A DNA stretch of 64,000 nt from a bacterium (GTDB lineage Bacteria > Patescibacteriota > Saccharimonadia > Saccharimonadales > UBA4665): the NCBI GenBank assembly GCA_021848145.1, contig JAJZMX010000002.1:62001-126000 (forward strand), written 5' to 3'. The notes below the pieces were generated by a model. The model was not told the DNA's origin. It did not search any database and was given only the letters and a program-made list of their open reading frames with translations. Position numbers and translations under genes: made by a program. Positions 1 through 8,743 of this stretch are shown piece after piece; position 1 is the stretch's first letter, and each line of letters begins with the position of its first letter.

Positions 1-589
1 CGAACAAGACCGAAGTATTGCTGAATCCAACATAACTAACAAGTCCTCTTAGGTATCTATCGTGCTCCCTAAACTGGTTTAAAGCGTCAACCACTCTTCT
101 GTCCATAAGCCTAAAATCACCTATATTTCGAGGTATGTCTATATCAGAAAGTTTACTCAGAATTCGGTAATAAATGTTGGCTGTAAACTTTTTGAAAACC
201 GTGTCCTGCCTTGTTCTTCTCTGGGCATAAACGATATCATAACCTTTTTCCCACATAGAAATTAGCTCAAGGCTAACGGAGGGAGGATCTTGTAAATCAC
301 TGTCCATTACTATAACGGCATTTCCCTTAGAGTAGTCCATGCCAGCAGTGACCGCTACTTGATGGCCAAAATTTCTAGCGAAATTTATAACCTTCACTCT
401 TTTGTCTTTATTGCTCAATTCCCGGAGGATGCTTAATGATCTGTCTGTACTGCCGTCATTTATAAATATAAATTCAAGATCGTACTTATTTCTTATTTTT
501 TCAACGCTACTACATAGTGTTTCATAAAGAAGCCTAATATTGCCCTCTTCGTTATATACAGGAAAGATATATGTAATTGTTTTCTTCAA
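1..589 (-). CDS. Family 2 glycosyltransferase (GtrB/DPM1-like), partial
   Basis: This partial gene runs off the left edge; only its N-terminal ~196 residues are visible. I read a TTG start at 587-589 preceded by a GGAGGT ribosome site 5 nt away; the nearer ATG at 593-595 is followed at once by an in-frame stop. The translation begins MKKTITYIFPVYNEEG and continues with FINDGSTD, NFGHQVAVTAGMDY and VIVMDSDLQDPP. These are the GT-A nucleotide-binding and DxD motifs of polyprenyl-phosphate glycosyltransferases, which move a sugar from a nucleotide donor to a lipid carrier. The C-terminal membrane segments typical of GtrB-type members would lie outside the window. It starts the glycan region and is divergent from the next gene. 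Confidence 0.85.
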   Translation of the reverse strand, partial: MKKTITYIFPVYNEEGNIRLLYETLCSSVEKIRNKYDLEFIFINDGSTDRSLSILRELSNKDKRVKVINFARNFGHQVAVTAGMDYSKGNAVIVMDSDLQDPPSVSLELISMWEKGYDIVYAQRRTRQDTVFKKFTANIYYRILSKLSDIDIPRNIGDFRLMDRRVVDALNQFREHDRYLRGLVSYVGFSNTSVLF

Positions 590-750
590 TGCATACCTCC
601 AACGCCCCTAATAGTAGATGGAAAAATTGATTTAATATTAGCACGAACGTGTTTTATGGTTATATTTATAACAATTATTGATTTTAAGGTACAATTTTAA
701 TTAATTAAGTTTTGGACTCGAACATTCATCGCTAAAATGGCAGCCTGTTA

Positions 751-779
751 TTGAGAAAAAGGCAAAAATCTATTATTTA
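751..779 (+). promoter_or_regulatory. Probable promoter of the 590-aa membrane protein gene
   Basis: TTGAGA (751-756), a 17-nt spacer and TATTTA (774-779) lie 8 nt before the ATG at 788. There is no ribosome site, so the transcript would be nearly leaderless. The rest of the 590-787 gap shows only AT-rich sequence with the divergent glycosyltransferase's leader. Confidence 0.4.
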
Positions 780-787
780 TTACAACT

Positions 788-2560
788 ATGCAAATACCTA
801 CAACAGCTAAGAAGAGACTAGATGTCACAGAATTTGCAAAGGATAAATATGGACTGTTGAAAGATTATGAACTTAAAATAATCAAAAATAAGAAACTACT
901 ATTCTTTATTCTTAGCGTTCTGATGGGCCTAATTCTTCTGTCTGCTGCAATATACGTTTCAGTTAATACCAACTATCAACTGACCAACGACTCTGATGCA
1001 ATAATATACCCTTACTTGTTTAAACATTTTACTCTTAACAATATTATCCTCCCGGGGCACCATAGCAATGTGCTATTGTTTCCGTTATACCTAATACAGG
1101 GACTTCTTCCTTACAATTATGCAACTTTTTCTGCTGTAACTATAAGCTTAACTATTGTAACTATAGCTCTTTGGACTTTCTTTACAACTTTTATTGTGGG
1201 AAAGAAGTACTTTCCAGTTGTTTGTGCTTCTTTAACGCTATTCTTAATAGCATCGCCAACATTGGTTAGTTCTATGACGGGGAACACCATACGAAATATC
1301 GAATACCCCATTGGTCTTGCCTTTCTACTGAGCATAGCTTGGATAATTAAAGACAGGCTAAAAACTTGGCAAAAAATAGTAGCGGTTCTTTCTTCTATCC
1401 TCTTGTGCCTGGCACTAGCTGGCGACGAGCTAGTGTTATTTTGCTTTATTATCCCAATAATACTATCTATTATCTTATACATATTAAAGGGTCATAAAAT
1501 AAATAGACGACTCTTTTTATCCTTGTCTTTGGTTGGGGGCGTCTTTTTGTTTTCTTTTATACTAAACGACTTAATTCAACATGTAGGCATCGCAGACTAC
1601 TATTATGCCGCCGTTTTTAGTCCACATACAGTACCCTTAAATGAACTAAGCTTTTCATTCACTACTGCTACGCGCCAACTTTTAAAACTAACCGGTGCAA
1701 ATATTTTTGGGCTCCCTAAGATTAGCTCTGGCACAATTATCTTATTTGTTAACTTCGCGCTATTAGCAAGTGCAGTAATGGGCTTTTGTATTTTACTAAA
1801 ACAATCTCTTTTTGACAGAAAAAAAGAGAACTTCGAAGTAAAGGATCTAATTTTAGTAGCACTAGCTATTAGTTTTTTCTTAATTTTTGGCGTGTACATA
1901 CTGTCCGGCCAAGTAGTGCACTTAACACCCTCCGGCACTCTTGTAAGTAGTAGTCAATTTAGATATATGAGTCTTATGCCACTTTTAGCTATCATAGGTA
2001 TTGTTTATCTATTTAAACAGCTGTTCAAGCGGTTAGATCTCTTAATTGTTGGTTTTTCTATATTATCAATCATAATTATGGGTATATCTTTGCCCTACAT
2101 ATCAAAAAATGAAAGTAGTTTAAATAATAAAACAGCTAACGCTAGGAACGTTATAAATGAAATAATCAATACTTCCGCGCATAACCATGTTAATTTCCTT
2201 CTTACCGGTTATTGGTATGGAGCTACTACTCGCTTTTGGTCAAATGACACAGTTAAAACGGCTAGCGTGGCTCAGTGCAATGTTGCTTCACCAACATTTA
2301 ACACTTCTCTATCTTGGTACAAGCCTTTAACAACCGTTACAAGATCCGCTCTAGTTATAGATAGAAGCGGGCCTGATATAGGTTACTGGTTGGGTTGTTC
2401 TAGTAATCAGATTAAGGCTATTTATGGTAAGCCAGCCAAAATAGTTTATCTAAATGGAGTAAATGCTAATAATACGCCCGTTAAAAATTCAATTGAATAC
2501 TGGATATACAACTATAATGTTATGTCCAAGGTCAATAGTTCTGACCTAATAAATATATAG
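788..2560 (+). CDS. Polytopic membrane protein, GT-C-like, unknown substrate
   Basis: A 590-residue protein with a basic N-terminus (about 1-40) followed by roughly ten to eleven hydrophobic segments up to residue ~440 and a C-terminal soluble, probably extracytoplasmic domain of ~140 residues. The first external loop contains NDSDAIIYPYLF and a HHSN motif. An acidic pair in the first loop is typical of the GT-C fold glycosyltransferases that use lipid-linked sugars, but I do not recognise a specific family. The position between a GtrB-like enzyme and exported proteins fits a role in surface glycan assembly or protein glycosylation. Function is inference; the membrane topology is visible in the sequence. 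Confidence 0.6.
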   Translation: MQIPTTAKKRLDVTEFAKDKYGLLKDYELKIIKNKKLLFFILSVLMGLILLSAAIYVSVNTNYQLTNDSDAIIYPYLFKHFTLNNIILPGHHSNVLLFPLYLIQGLLPYNYATFSAVTISLTIVTIALWTFFTTFIVGKKYFPVVCASLTLFLIASPTLVSSMTGNTIRNIEYPIGLAFLLSIAWIIKDRLKTWQKIVAVLSSILLCLALAGDELVLFCFIIPIILSIILYILKGHKINRRLFLSLSLVGGVFLFSFILNDLIQHVGIADYYYAAVFSPHTVPLNELSFSFTTATRQLLKLTGANIFGLPKISSGTIILFVNFALLASAVMGFCILLKQSLFDRKKENFEVKDLILVALAISFFLIFGVYILSGQVVHLTPSGTLVSSSQFRYMSLMPLLAIIGIVYLFKQLFKRLDLLIVGFSILSIIIMGISLPYISKNESSLNNKTANARNVINEIINTSAHNHVNFLLTGYWYGATTRFWSNDTVKTASVAQCNVASPTFNTSLSWYKPLTTVTRSALVIDRSGPDIGYWLGCSSNQIKAIYGKPAKIVYLNGVNANNTPVKNSIEYWIYNYNVMSKVNSSDLINI

Positions 2561-2590
2561 AAAACTACAACTTACTTGAATTACAGTTTC

Positions 2591-2599
2591 TGATATAAT
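2591..2599 (+). promoter_or_regulatory. Extended -10 element upstream of the two exported protein genes
   Basis: TG-A-TATAAT (2591-2599) is an extended -10 in the 79-nt gap; no convincing -35 is present. It lies 40 nt before the ATG at 2640 and could drive both 2640-3251 and 3248-6283. Confidence 0.45.
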
Positions 2600-2639
2600 T
2601 TTAGAATTAAAACAAAAACGATATCTAGATAAAAGAATT

Positions 2640-3251
2640 ATGAAAAGTACAATTGGAAAGTTTTTTTCTTCACCCCTTAAAATCATTATTACTTTAATAA
2701 TTCTTGGCGCCTTGTCTATAACCGGATTAGAACTGACTAATACAACCCATTTATTCCATAGCGGCCCTAAGTCAAATTTCCCGACTACATCCACTAAGGG
2801 TGGAGGAAGTACCTATAATCAAAAGGGACAGTCTCAAGCCTCACCTAGCTCAAATAGCTCGTCATCATCCTCAACAACGAATAGTTCTACTAACTCAAGC
2901 AATCCAGTCAATAAGACACCTGGGCAAAACACTGCAAACACTTACTTAATAACTCCTTGGGGTAATTTTGTTAGCAACCACCACCCAGGACAAAATGGGA
3001 CACCGTTAACGGAGACTTCTGTTTGTAATACCACGCAGGGCGCCACTTGTGACATCTCATTTACAAATGGAACCGCCACAGAATCATTACCAGCTCAGGT
3101 TGCAAGCTCAAACGGTGCTACATTTTGGAGCAATTGGTCTCTTTCAAGCATTGGACTGACACCCGGAAACTGGAAGATAACAGCGACAGCAACTCTAGAT
3201 GGTCAAACTAAAACAGCCACTGACCCAATGGAGTTAGTTGTTCCACAATGA
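2640..3251 (+). CDS. Membrane-anchored exported protein with Ser/Thr/Asn-rich linker
   Basis: A 203-residue protein I do not recognise. Residues ~12-32 form one hydrophobic segment after a short basic start, so it is either an N-terminal anchor or an uncleaved signal. Residues ~50-105 are a low-complexity Ser/Asn/Thr linker of the kind found in surface-exposed proteins. Residues ~110-203 form a compact domain with two cysteines (VCNTTQGATCD) that could be disulphide-bonded, and a beta-rich pattern suggestive of an Ig-like fold. Its stop overlaps the next start by 4 bp (ATGA), so it is probably translated together with the 1011-aa repeat protein. Confidence 0.65.
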   Translation: MKSTIGKFFSSPLKIIITLIILGALSITGLELTNTTHLFHSGPKSNFPTTSTKGGGSTYNQKGQSQASPSSNSSSSSSTTNSSTNSSNPVNKTPGQNTANTYLITPWGNFVSNHHPGQNGTPLTETSVCNTTQGATCDISFTNGTATESLPAQVASSNGATFWSNWSLSSIGLTPGNWKITATATLDGQTKTATDPMELVVPQ

Positions 3252-6200
3252 AACATAAATACAAACTTCTACTATTAATATTATTTACTGTAAGTAGTCT
3301 ATCCAGTTTGTTCGTGGGTTCTGAGGTTCATGCTCAAACTTTTAATAGCAGTAACATTATTAGCGACAGTGTCTTTGGTAATACGAGCACTATGACCATA
3401 TCCCAAATCAATAGCTTTCTTAATCAATTTTCAGGTAGCTGTATAAGTACAAATAGTGGATTTAGTGCTCCTGACCCAACTGGTTATAATCCCACACAGG
3501 GATTCCTTTATGGGGCAAATGTATCAGCAGGACAAGTGATCTATGATGCATCATTGGCCTATGGATTAAACCCTCAGGTCCTAATAACCACCTTACAAAA
3601 AGAGCAAAGCCTAATTACCGGTGGAGGCGGATATGGCTGTACGGCCAACGCATACGCCGCTTCGGTAGGGTATGGCTGTCCTGATGGGGGCACAACATAT
3701 AGTTACAGCAACGTAGACATTGGAACGGTCAAAGGAACAGAGATTACTTCTGTAAGCAATACATGCGTCGATTCTTCTCTAGATGTAGGATTCACGCAGC
3801 AAGTAATTAGAGCGGCTTGGTTATTAAGGTTTGCCGAGCAACGATCCCAAGGAAATATAGGCTGGAATGTCCAGGCAACCAACTATCCACAACAAGGCGA
3901 CAGTTGGAATAATTCTGATGACCCCCAATCTTGTTACAGCGGGCCAATGACTCAAGGCACCTGGCAAGTTTGTCCTAATTCCAGCAGTACATATTATGAC
4001 GGATACACGACCATAGATAGTACATCAGTATATTTAGACAACGGAGCTACTGCCGCTCTATATTGGTATACCCCCCATTTTGCTGGCAATGAAAACTTCG
4101 ATAATATCTTTACTTCTTGGTTTGGTGGCTTATATTCAACAAGCTATTATGATGCCCCATTTTCTCAATCGGGAACTCAACAGCTTAACCCCGGTCAACA
4201 AGCGACCGTATTTATTGAATACCAAAACTTAGGATCTCAGCCATGGTACGATAACAATTCCTTGAGTGGCGCCCCCTCAGGAACAGACCCCGTCCATCTA
4301 GCAACAGATAGCCCCGTCAATAGTGCTAGTCCGTTTTCAGCAACTTGGCCATCTAATGATAGGCCAGCACTTAATTTTTCAGCTGTTTACGAATCAAATG
4401 GTACTACTTTAACTAGCAACCAAAACGTAGTGGAACCAGGCCAAGTGGGAGAATTTAGCTTTACAGTTTCTGTTCCTTCTAATATGGCTGCAGGGTCATA
4501 TTATGCTCATTTCGTGCCAGTACTAGAAGGTTCCAGTGGAACTTTCAATGACGAAGGATCGTATTTACTCATAGACGTTAATCCAGTACCTGCCCTTAGT
4601 TTAACTTCCCAGAGTTCTAGCCCTACAATTACTGCCGGTATTTCTTCAAACGCATACTTAGAGATGCAGAACACTGGCAATACTCCTTTATACGACAGCA
4701 CTTCATTGAGTGGTGCACCCTCAGGAACATACCCGGTGCATTTAGCTACAGCAAACCCTATTAACAGCACAAGCCCGTTTTCCGCAACTTGGCCATCTAA
4801 TGATAGGCTGGCACTAAATTTCTCAGCCGTATATGAATCTAATGGGACTACACTAGCTTCAAATCAGCACATTGCACAGCCAGGACAAATAATTAAATGG
4901 GCTTTTAAATTAACAGTACCTGATCAATATGCTGCTGGCTCGTATAGTTTGTACGTACAACCTATACTCGAGGGGACAAGTTCCGGTTATTTCCCCTATA
5001 CAGGTATTAGTTGGTCGATTACAGTTCCAACTGCCGCTGCTTACTCAATAACAAATAGTTCAAACAGTATGGCCTTGATATCTGGTGAACCTAGTCAAAT
5101 TAGCCTAACTATAGAAAACGTTGGAAACTCATCAACAGATGCAAATACACAAATTGACGCCTCGAATTCAGCTTTTCAGGCACCTACTTGGCTCTCTAGT
5201 AGTGAAATATCAACACTAACATCAAGCCTATCCGCAGGCTCGTCGACCACCGTAAATATTCCGATCTTGGCACCAATTGAAAGTTCTAATAAAAACCTAT
5301 TATTTAGTTGTAGCTTTAATGATAATGGCAGCCCAGTTCAACTTACCAACAACTGTACTTTCACGATAAGCATAACTGCTTATAGCTATACCGCATCGTA
5401 CTATAAAGAGTCAACCTGGCCAACAGTTGTGCCCGGTGATTCAGCTGGTGTTTATTTGGAATACACGAATACTGGCAACCAGCCATGGTACGATAACTCT
5501 TCCCTAAGCTCAGCGACATGGCGTAATCTGGGTCCTGTACACTTGGCCACCCAAAACCCTTTAAATCGACCTAGTAATTTTGACAGTGGGTGGCCTAGCA
5601 ATAATAGGCCAGACATTAACTTCTCTGCAGTATATGAATCCAACGGAACTACACTAGCCCCAGATCAACATGTTGTGCAACCAGGAGAGATAGTTGAATT
5701 TAGCTTTAATGTTAGCCCTTCTTTAGTTGTATGGCCTGGACTTTTTCATGAATTCTTCCAACCGATAGTTGAGGGGACATCTGGGCTTTTTAATTACACA
5801 TGGACATTTATAGGTATAACAGTGCCTACCCCCGTTTATGAGGATACATTCTTTAGCCAATCGTCTCCATCACAAATAGCTCCCAATGGCCAAGCTGCAG
5901 GTTATTTCATGTTTAAAAACTCAGGTAATCAACTGTGGTTTGATAATGCTTCCTTAAATAGTGCCCCTCCTGGGACATATCCAATACATCTAGCAACAGA
6001 TGACCCTATTAATAGAACTAGTCAGTTTTCAGCCTCTTGGCCTAGCAATAATAGGCCAGACATTAACTTCTCTGCAGTATATGAATCCAACGGAACTACA
6101 CTAGCTGCTAATCAAAACATCGTTTACCCTGGTGAAATTGCAAAATTTAACATCACTTTCTCTGCACCATCCAATATTTCATCAGGAACATACTATGAGC

Positions 6201-6283
6201 ATTTCCGTCCAATTCTAGAAGGAACTTCAAGCGGCATATTAAATGATGTTGGTGCCTATTTAAGGGTTATTGTTTCTCCGTAA
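3248..6283 (+). CDS. Large secreted protein: actinobacterial-type N-terminal domain plus repeated Ig-like modules
   Basis: A 1011-residue secreted protein with a signal peptide (about 1-30, ending near VHAQ). Residues ~33-300 match the pattern of a domain I know from secreted Actinobacteria proteins often labelled hemagglutinin: an ISDSVF-type start, NPQVLITTLQKEQSLI, a GYGCPD motif, FTQQVIRAAW and a closing ATAALYWYTPHF. The KEQ glutamate looks like a lysozyme-type catalytic residue, but this is inference. Four repeats of ~140 residues follow, at about 300-450, 450-595, 710-860 and 860-1011, each with a W-PSN-RP-NFSAVYESNGTTL core. They resemble the Ig-like domain of NBR1/FW type. A divergent module sits at ~595-710. 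It is probably a cell-surface or adhesive protein. Confidence 0.75.
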   Translation: MKHKYKLLLLILFTVSSLSSLFVGSEVHAQTFNSSNIISDSVFGNTSTMTISQINSFLNQFSGSCISTNSGFSAPDPTGYNPTQGFLYGANVSAGQVIYDASLAYGLNPQVLITTLQKEQSLITGGGGYGCTANAYAASVGYGCPDGGTTYSYSNVDIGTVKGTEITSVSNTCVDSSLDVGFTQQVIRAAWLLRFAEQRSQGNIGWNVQATNYPQQGDSWNNSDDPQSCYSGPMTQGTWQVCPNSSSTYYDGYTTIDSTSVYLDNGATAALYWYTPHFAGNENFDNIFTSWFGGLYSTSYYDAPFSQSGTQQLNPGQQATVFIEYQNLGSQPWYDNNSLSGAPSGTDPVHLATDSPVNSASPFSATWPSNDRPALNFSAVYESNGTTLTSNQNVVEPGQVGEFSFTVSVPSNMAAGSYYAHFVPVLEGSSGTFNDEGSYLLIDVNPVPALSLTSQSSSPTITAGISSNAYLEMQNTGNTPLYDSTSLSGAPSGTYPVHLATANPINSTSPFSATWPSNDRLALNFSAVYESNGTTLASNQHIAQPGQIIKWAFKLTVPDQYAAGSYSLYVQPILEGTSSGYFPYTGISWSITVPTAAAYSITNSSNSMALISGEPSQISLTIENVGNSSTDANTQIDASNSAFQAPTWLSSSEISTLTSSLSAGSSTTVNIPILAPIESSNKNLLFSCSFNDNGSPVQLTNNCTFTISITAYSYTASYYKESTWPTVVPGDSAGVYLEYTNTGNQPWYDNSSLSSATWRNLGPVHLATQNPLNRPSNFDSGWPSNNRPDINFSAVYESNGTTLAPDQHVVQPGEIVEFSFNVSPSLVVWPGLFHEFFQPIVEGTSGLFNYTWTFIGITVPTPVYEDTFFSQSSPSQIAPNGQAAGYFMFKNSGNQLWFDNASLNSAPPGTYPIHLATDDPINRTSQFSASWPSNNRPDINFSAVYESNGTTLAANQNIVYPGEIAKFNITFSAPSNISSGTYYEHFRPILEGTSSGILNDVGAYLRVIVSP
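5591..5658 (+). repeat. 68-bp exact direct repeat, copy 1 (inside the repeat protein gene)
   Basis: Identical to 6038-6105 at every position. It encodes the core of the Ig-like module (from WPSNNRPDINF to GTTLA). Flanking bases differ at once on both sides, so the identity is sharply bounded, consistent with recent duplication or gene conversion. Confidence 0.9.
6038..6105 (+). repeat. 68-bp exact direct repeat, copy 2 (inside the repeat protein gene)
   Basis: Second copy of the 68-bp repeat, 447 bp downstream of and in frame with copy 1, in the last Ig-like module. Confidence 0.9.
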
Positions 6284-6316
6284 TTAATATATTTCTTTTG
6301 TAATAATAACTAGCTC

Positions 6317-7474
6317 TTATTTACTCATTAATTGCCTGTAAAAATCGGCAAATTCTATTGCCTCCTTGTCATAAGTATGTCTTATTGCATATTTTTCGGT
6401 TGCTTTAGCTTGTTTTTTAATATTAATTTTTTTAATTTTATTAGCTAGCTCAATGTAGTCCGGGTGATCGCATAGTACAATAATTGGCTCTTCCTTGTTT
6501 AGTTCTTCGAATGTATCTGTTGGATAGGCAATTGTAGCTTTATGGTTGGCTATGGCCATGTGTAGTGCACCTGAAGACACATAAGAATAATACTTAGAAT
6601 CATAGGGATACACACAAATATCGCACTCTCGCACAAAAGCGTTTAGCCTGTCGTCGTCTTCAACGTATCCAGTAATAACCACACGTTGGTCAAGTTCGTG
6701 TTTTTTTATATAAGCTTTAAGTTCTTCAAGAAAACCCTTATCATTGCCCCTAGGATGAAGCCCTCCTATTATTGCAAGCTTATAGTTATCAGGAAGAATA
6801 GTTAAAGCCTTAAGTGCCTGATCTACACCCTTGGTTTTTGAAACAAATCCCACTGTACAGAAAATTATATCTCCTGCTTTATAGTCTAAAGATCTCTTTA
6901 TATAATTTGTTTTTAATTTGAAAGAGACTCTGGGTACTGGGTGTCTGATTTGCCTAATTTTACCTGCCCTGAAACCATGACTTATTAGACTTTTCTTAGT
7001 GTTGATATTGTGAACAATCACCATATCTGCTTGCTTTAGAGGATTAAGATGAATATCTTCAAATTTCTTTTGTGACTTTAGTGATCTAAGATAATCTTTT
7101 AACGAAGAAGCCGATATACCTTCCAGCTTAGCTTTTTTATACTCAACATCCAACGACGTGTGGATTGTTACTATAACCTTTTTGTTTAACTTATGTGCTA
7201 GGCTAATTACACTTTTCAGTTCCTTGTGTTTATAAAATGATAGTTCATGTTGAATATGGAGTATATCAAACTGTCTAAGTTGACTATAGAAACGCTTAAG
7301 AACTGCTGAATATTCTTTTTTAGTCATAAACCTAGTAATGTTAGGAGAAACATCAAAAAAAACATTCTCAATATCACTAGCAGCTTTCATGCCCTCCACG
7401 AACTGTTCTTGATATCTGGCAATTCCGCATTCCTCGTTATGTGTAGTTAGATGCAAAACCTTGATTGTTTTCAT
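6317..7474 (-). CDS. Family 4 glycosyltransferase
   Basis: A 385-residue GT-B fold glycosyltransferase. The N-terminal half has THNEECGIARY and DILHIQHELSFY, patterns of the acceptor domain of GT4 enzymes. The C-terminal half has CTVGFVSKTKGVDQAL, AIIGGLHPRG and ECDICVYPYDSKYYSYVSSGALHMAI, the donor-binding region. The EX7E element is degenerate because the usual glycine-rich stretch is replaced by SSGALHMAIAN. It is last in the minus-strand operon that begins with the ABC exporter near 14.2 kb; its start overlaps the upstream stop by 4 bp (ATGA). It should add a sugar to the exported polysaccharide; the sugar cannot be read from the sequence. Confidence 0.8.
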   Translation of the reverse strand: MKTIKVLHLTTHNEECGIARYQEQFVEGMKAASDIENVFFDVSPNITRFMTKKEYSAVLKRFYSQLRQFDILHIQHELSFYKHKELKSVISLAHKLNKKVIVTIHTSLDVEYKKAKLEGISASSLKDYLRSLKSQKKFEDIHLNPLKQADMVIVHNINTKKSLISHGFRAGKIRQIRHPVPRVSFKLKTNYIKRSLDYKAGDIIFCTVGFVSKTKGVDQALKALTILPDNYKLAIIGGLHPRGNDKGFLEELKAYIKKHELDQRVVITGYVEDDDRLNAFVRECDICVYPYDSKYYSYVSSGALHMAIANHKATIAYPTDTFEELNKEEPIIVLCDHPDYIELANKIKKINIKKQAKATEKYAIRHTYDKEAIEFADFYRQLMSK

Positions 7475-8742
7475 ATGCTAGTTTTAATTATAGCTTTTAC
7501 TTGTTCGTAAGTTTCATCCCATGATGTTGTTTTGTAGTCCTTAAGTTTTTTTTCGGCTTTGGCCAAATTTCCAAATTTTAATAGAGTCATAATTCCACTT
7601 AAACAATCGTCAACCGAAAAAGGACTGAAGTAAGTTATCAGGTCGCCAGCGACTTCTGGCATACTGCTAGTACTGCTACACAAACAAGTCCTATCGTGCG
7701 CGATACTTTCAGCAATTGGTAGGCCCCATCCTTCATAAAAACTTGGGTATATTGTGAATAAGCAATTATCATATAGCCAACTAAGTACATTATCATTTAT
7801 ATCGTGCATGAATATAATTTGATTATTTACATCAGGGTCGTTTGAGATGGTATCAATAAAACATTCACTACCCCAGCCCTTTCTGCCAACAAGAAGTAGC
7901 TTTGGTAAATTAACCCCTCTATGGGATGCTAATTTATAGGTATAATATAACAACATATGATTTTTGCGGCTCTCGATAGTTCCTACACAAAGCAGGAAAT
8001 CTCCCCCTTTCAGTCCAGTTTTCAAGAATTCTACATTAGTTGGTTTATGGGGTTTAGTTATCTTGAAATCATCACCTAATCTTACTACTTCAATCTTGGG
8101 AGTCTTTAACTTTTCTTTATTTAGCCAATTTTCAATATCCTTCTTTGTATGTTTTGAATTTACTAATATTAGGGAGCAATGCGGATAGATTCGCCTAGCG
8201 TAATTCTTGAAGTATCCTGTAGCATGACCTGTATACTGAGGAGCTACAATAGGTAATAAATCATGAGAAAAATGTATTAATCTTACCCCCGAACTCTTTA
8301 TACGTCTTAAGTATTCGATAAAAGTAGGATTATTCCCATGCCACTCCGACAAAATAAAAAGTAAGTCCCCTTTAATGGGATTAATCTCCTCAACACGAGT
8401 AGTTATTAACACTAACTTGCGTTTTAAGCGTCTAATTGATCCGATCGACACCTCGGTGAACAGGCTAAGAAATCTAGAGCTTCTTATTATTTTTTTGATG
8501 GAATTTAGGACATAATCATCTCTACTTTTTTGTTTATTTTTACTATCTTCATACAAGAATTGCTCTGGCACGGTGTTGATTTTTCGCATAACCTTTCTTT
8601 CCTTGTCCCACGAACAAAAACAAACCTCATATTCATCGTCTTTTTCAAATCTAATTGCCAGTTCATGCATGACCCGAGGCACACCCGTAAGCTTACCTCC
8701 CCAACCCACCAACTCGGTTATGTCAATAAATAACGTATTCAT
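7471..8742 (-). CDS. Family 4 glycosyltransferase
   Basis: A 423-residue GT-B enzyme. It starts with a TGVPRVMHELA pattern typical of mannosyl/rhamnosyl transferases of the GT4 family. The C-terminal domain has LLCVGTIESRKNHMLLY and TIYPSFYEGWGLPIAESIAHDRTCLCS, the classic EGxGLPxxE element. Only 1 nt separates it from the 713-aa gene upstream, and it overlaps the next gene by 4 bp, so it belongs to the same operon. Acceptor and sugar are unknown. Confidence 0.88.
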   Translation of the reverse strand: MNTLFIDITELVGWGGKLTGVPRVMHELAIRFEKDDEYEVCFCSWDKERKVMRKINTVPEQFLYEDSKNKQKSRDDYVLNSIKKIIRSSRFLSLFTEVSIGSIRRLKRKLVLITTRVEEINPIKGDLLFILSEWHGNNPTFIEYLRRIKSSGVRLIHFSHDLLPIVAPQYTGHATGYFKNYARRIYPHCSLILVNSKHTKKDIENWLNKEKLKTPKIEVVRLGDDFKITKPHKPTNVEFLKTGLKGGDFLLCVGTIESRKNHMLLYYTYKLASHRGVNLPKLLLVGRKGWGSECFIDTISNDPDVNNQIIFMHDINDNVLSWLYDNCLFTIYPSFYEGWGLPIAESIAHDRTCLCSSTSSMPEVAGDLITYFSPFSVDDCLSGIMTLLKFGNLAKAEKKLKDYKTTSWDETYEQVKAIIKTSI

Positions 8743-8743
8743 A

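Noticed and set aside
3248-6283. Repeated DNA that might be a CRISPR or satellite array
   Set aside because: The repeats are in-frame protein modules of ~140 codons with coding-type divergence. No short regular repeat-spacer pattern and no cas genes occur.
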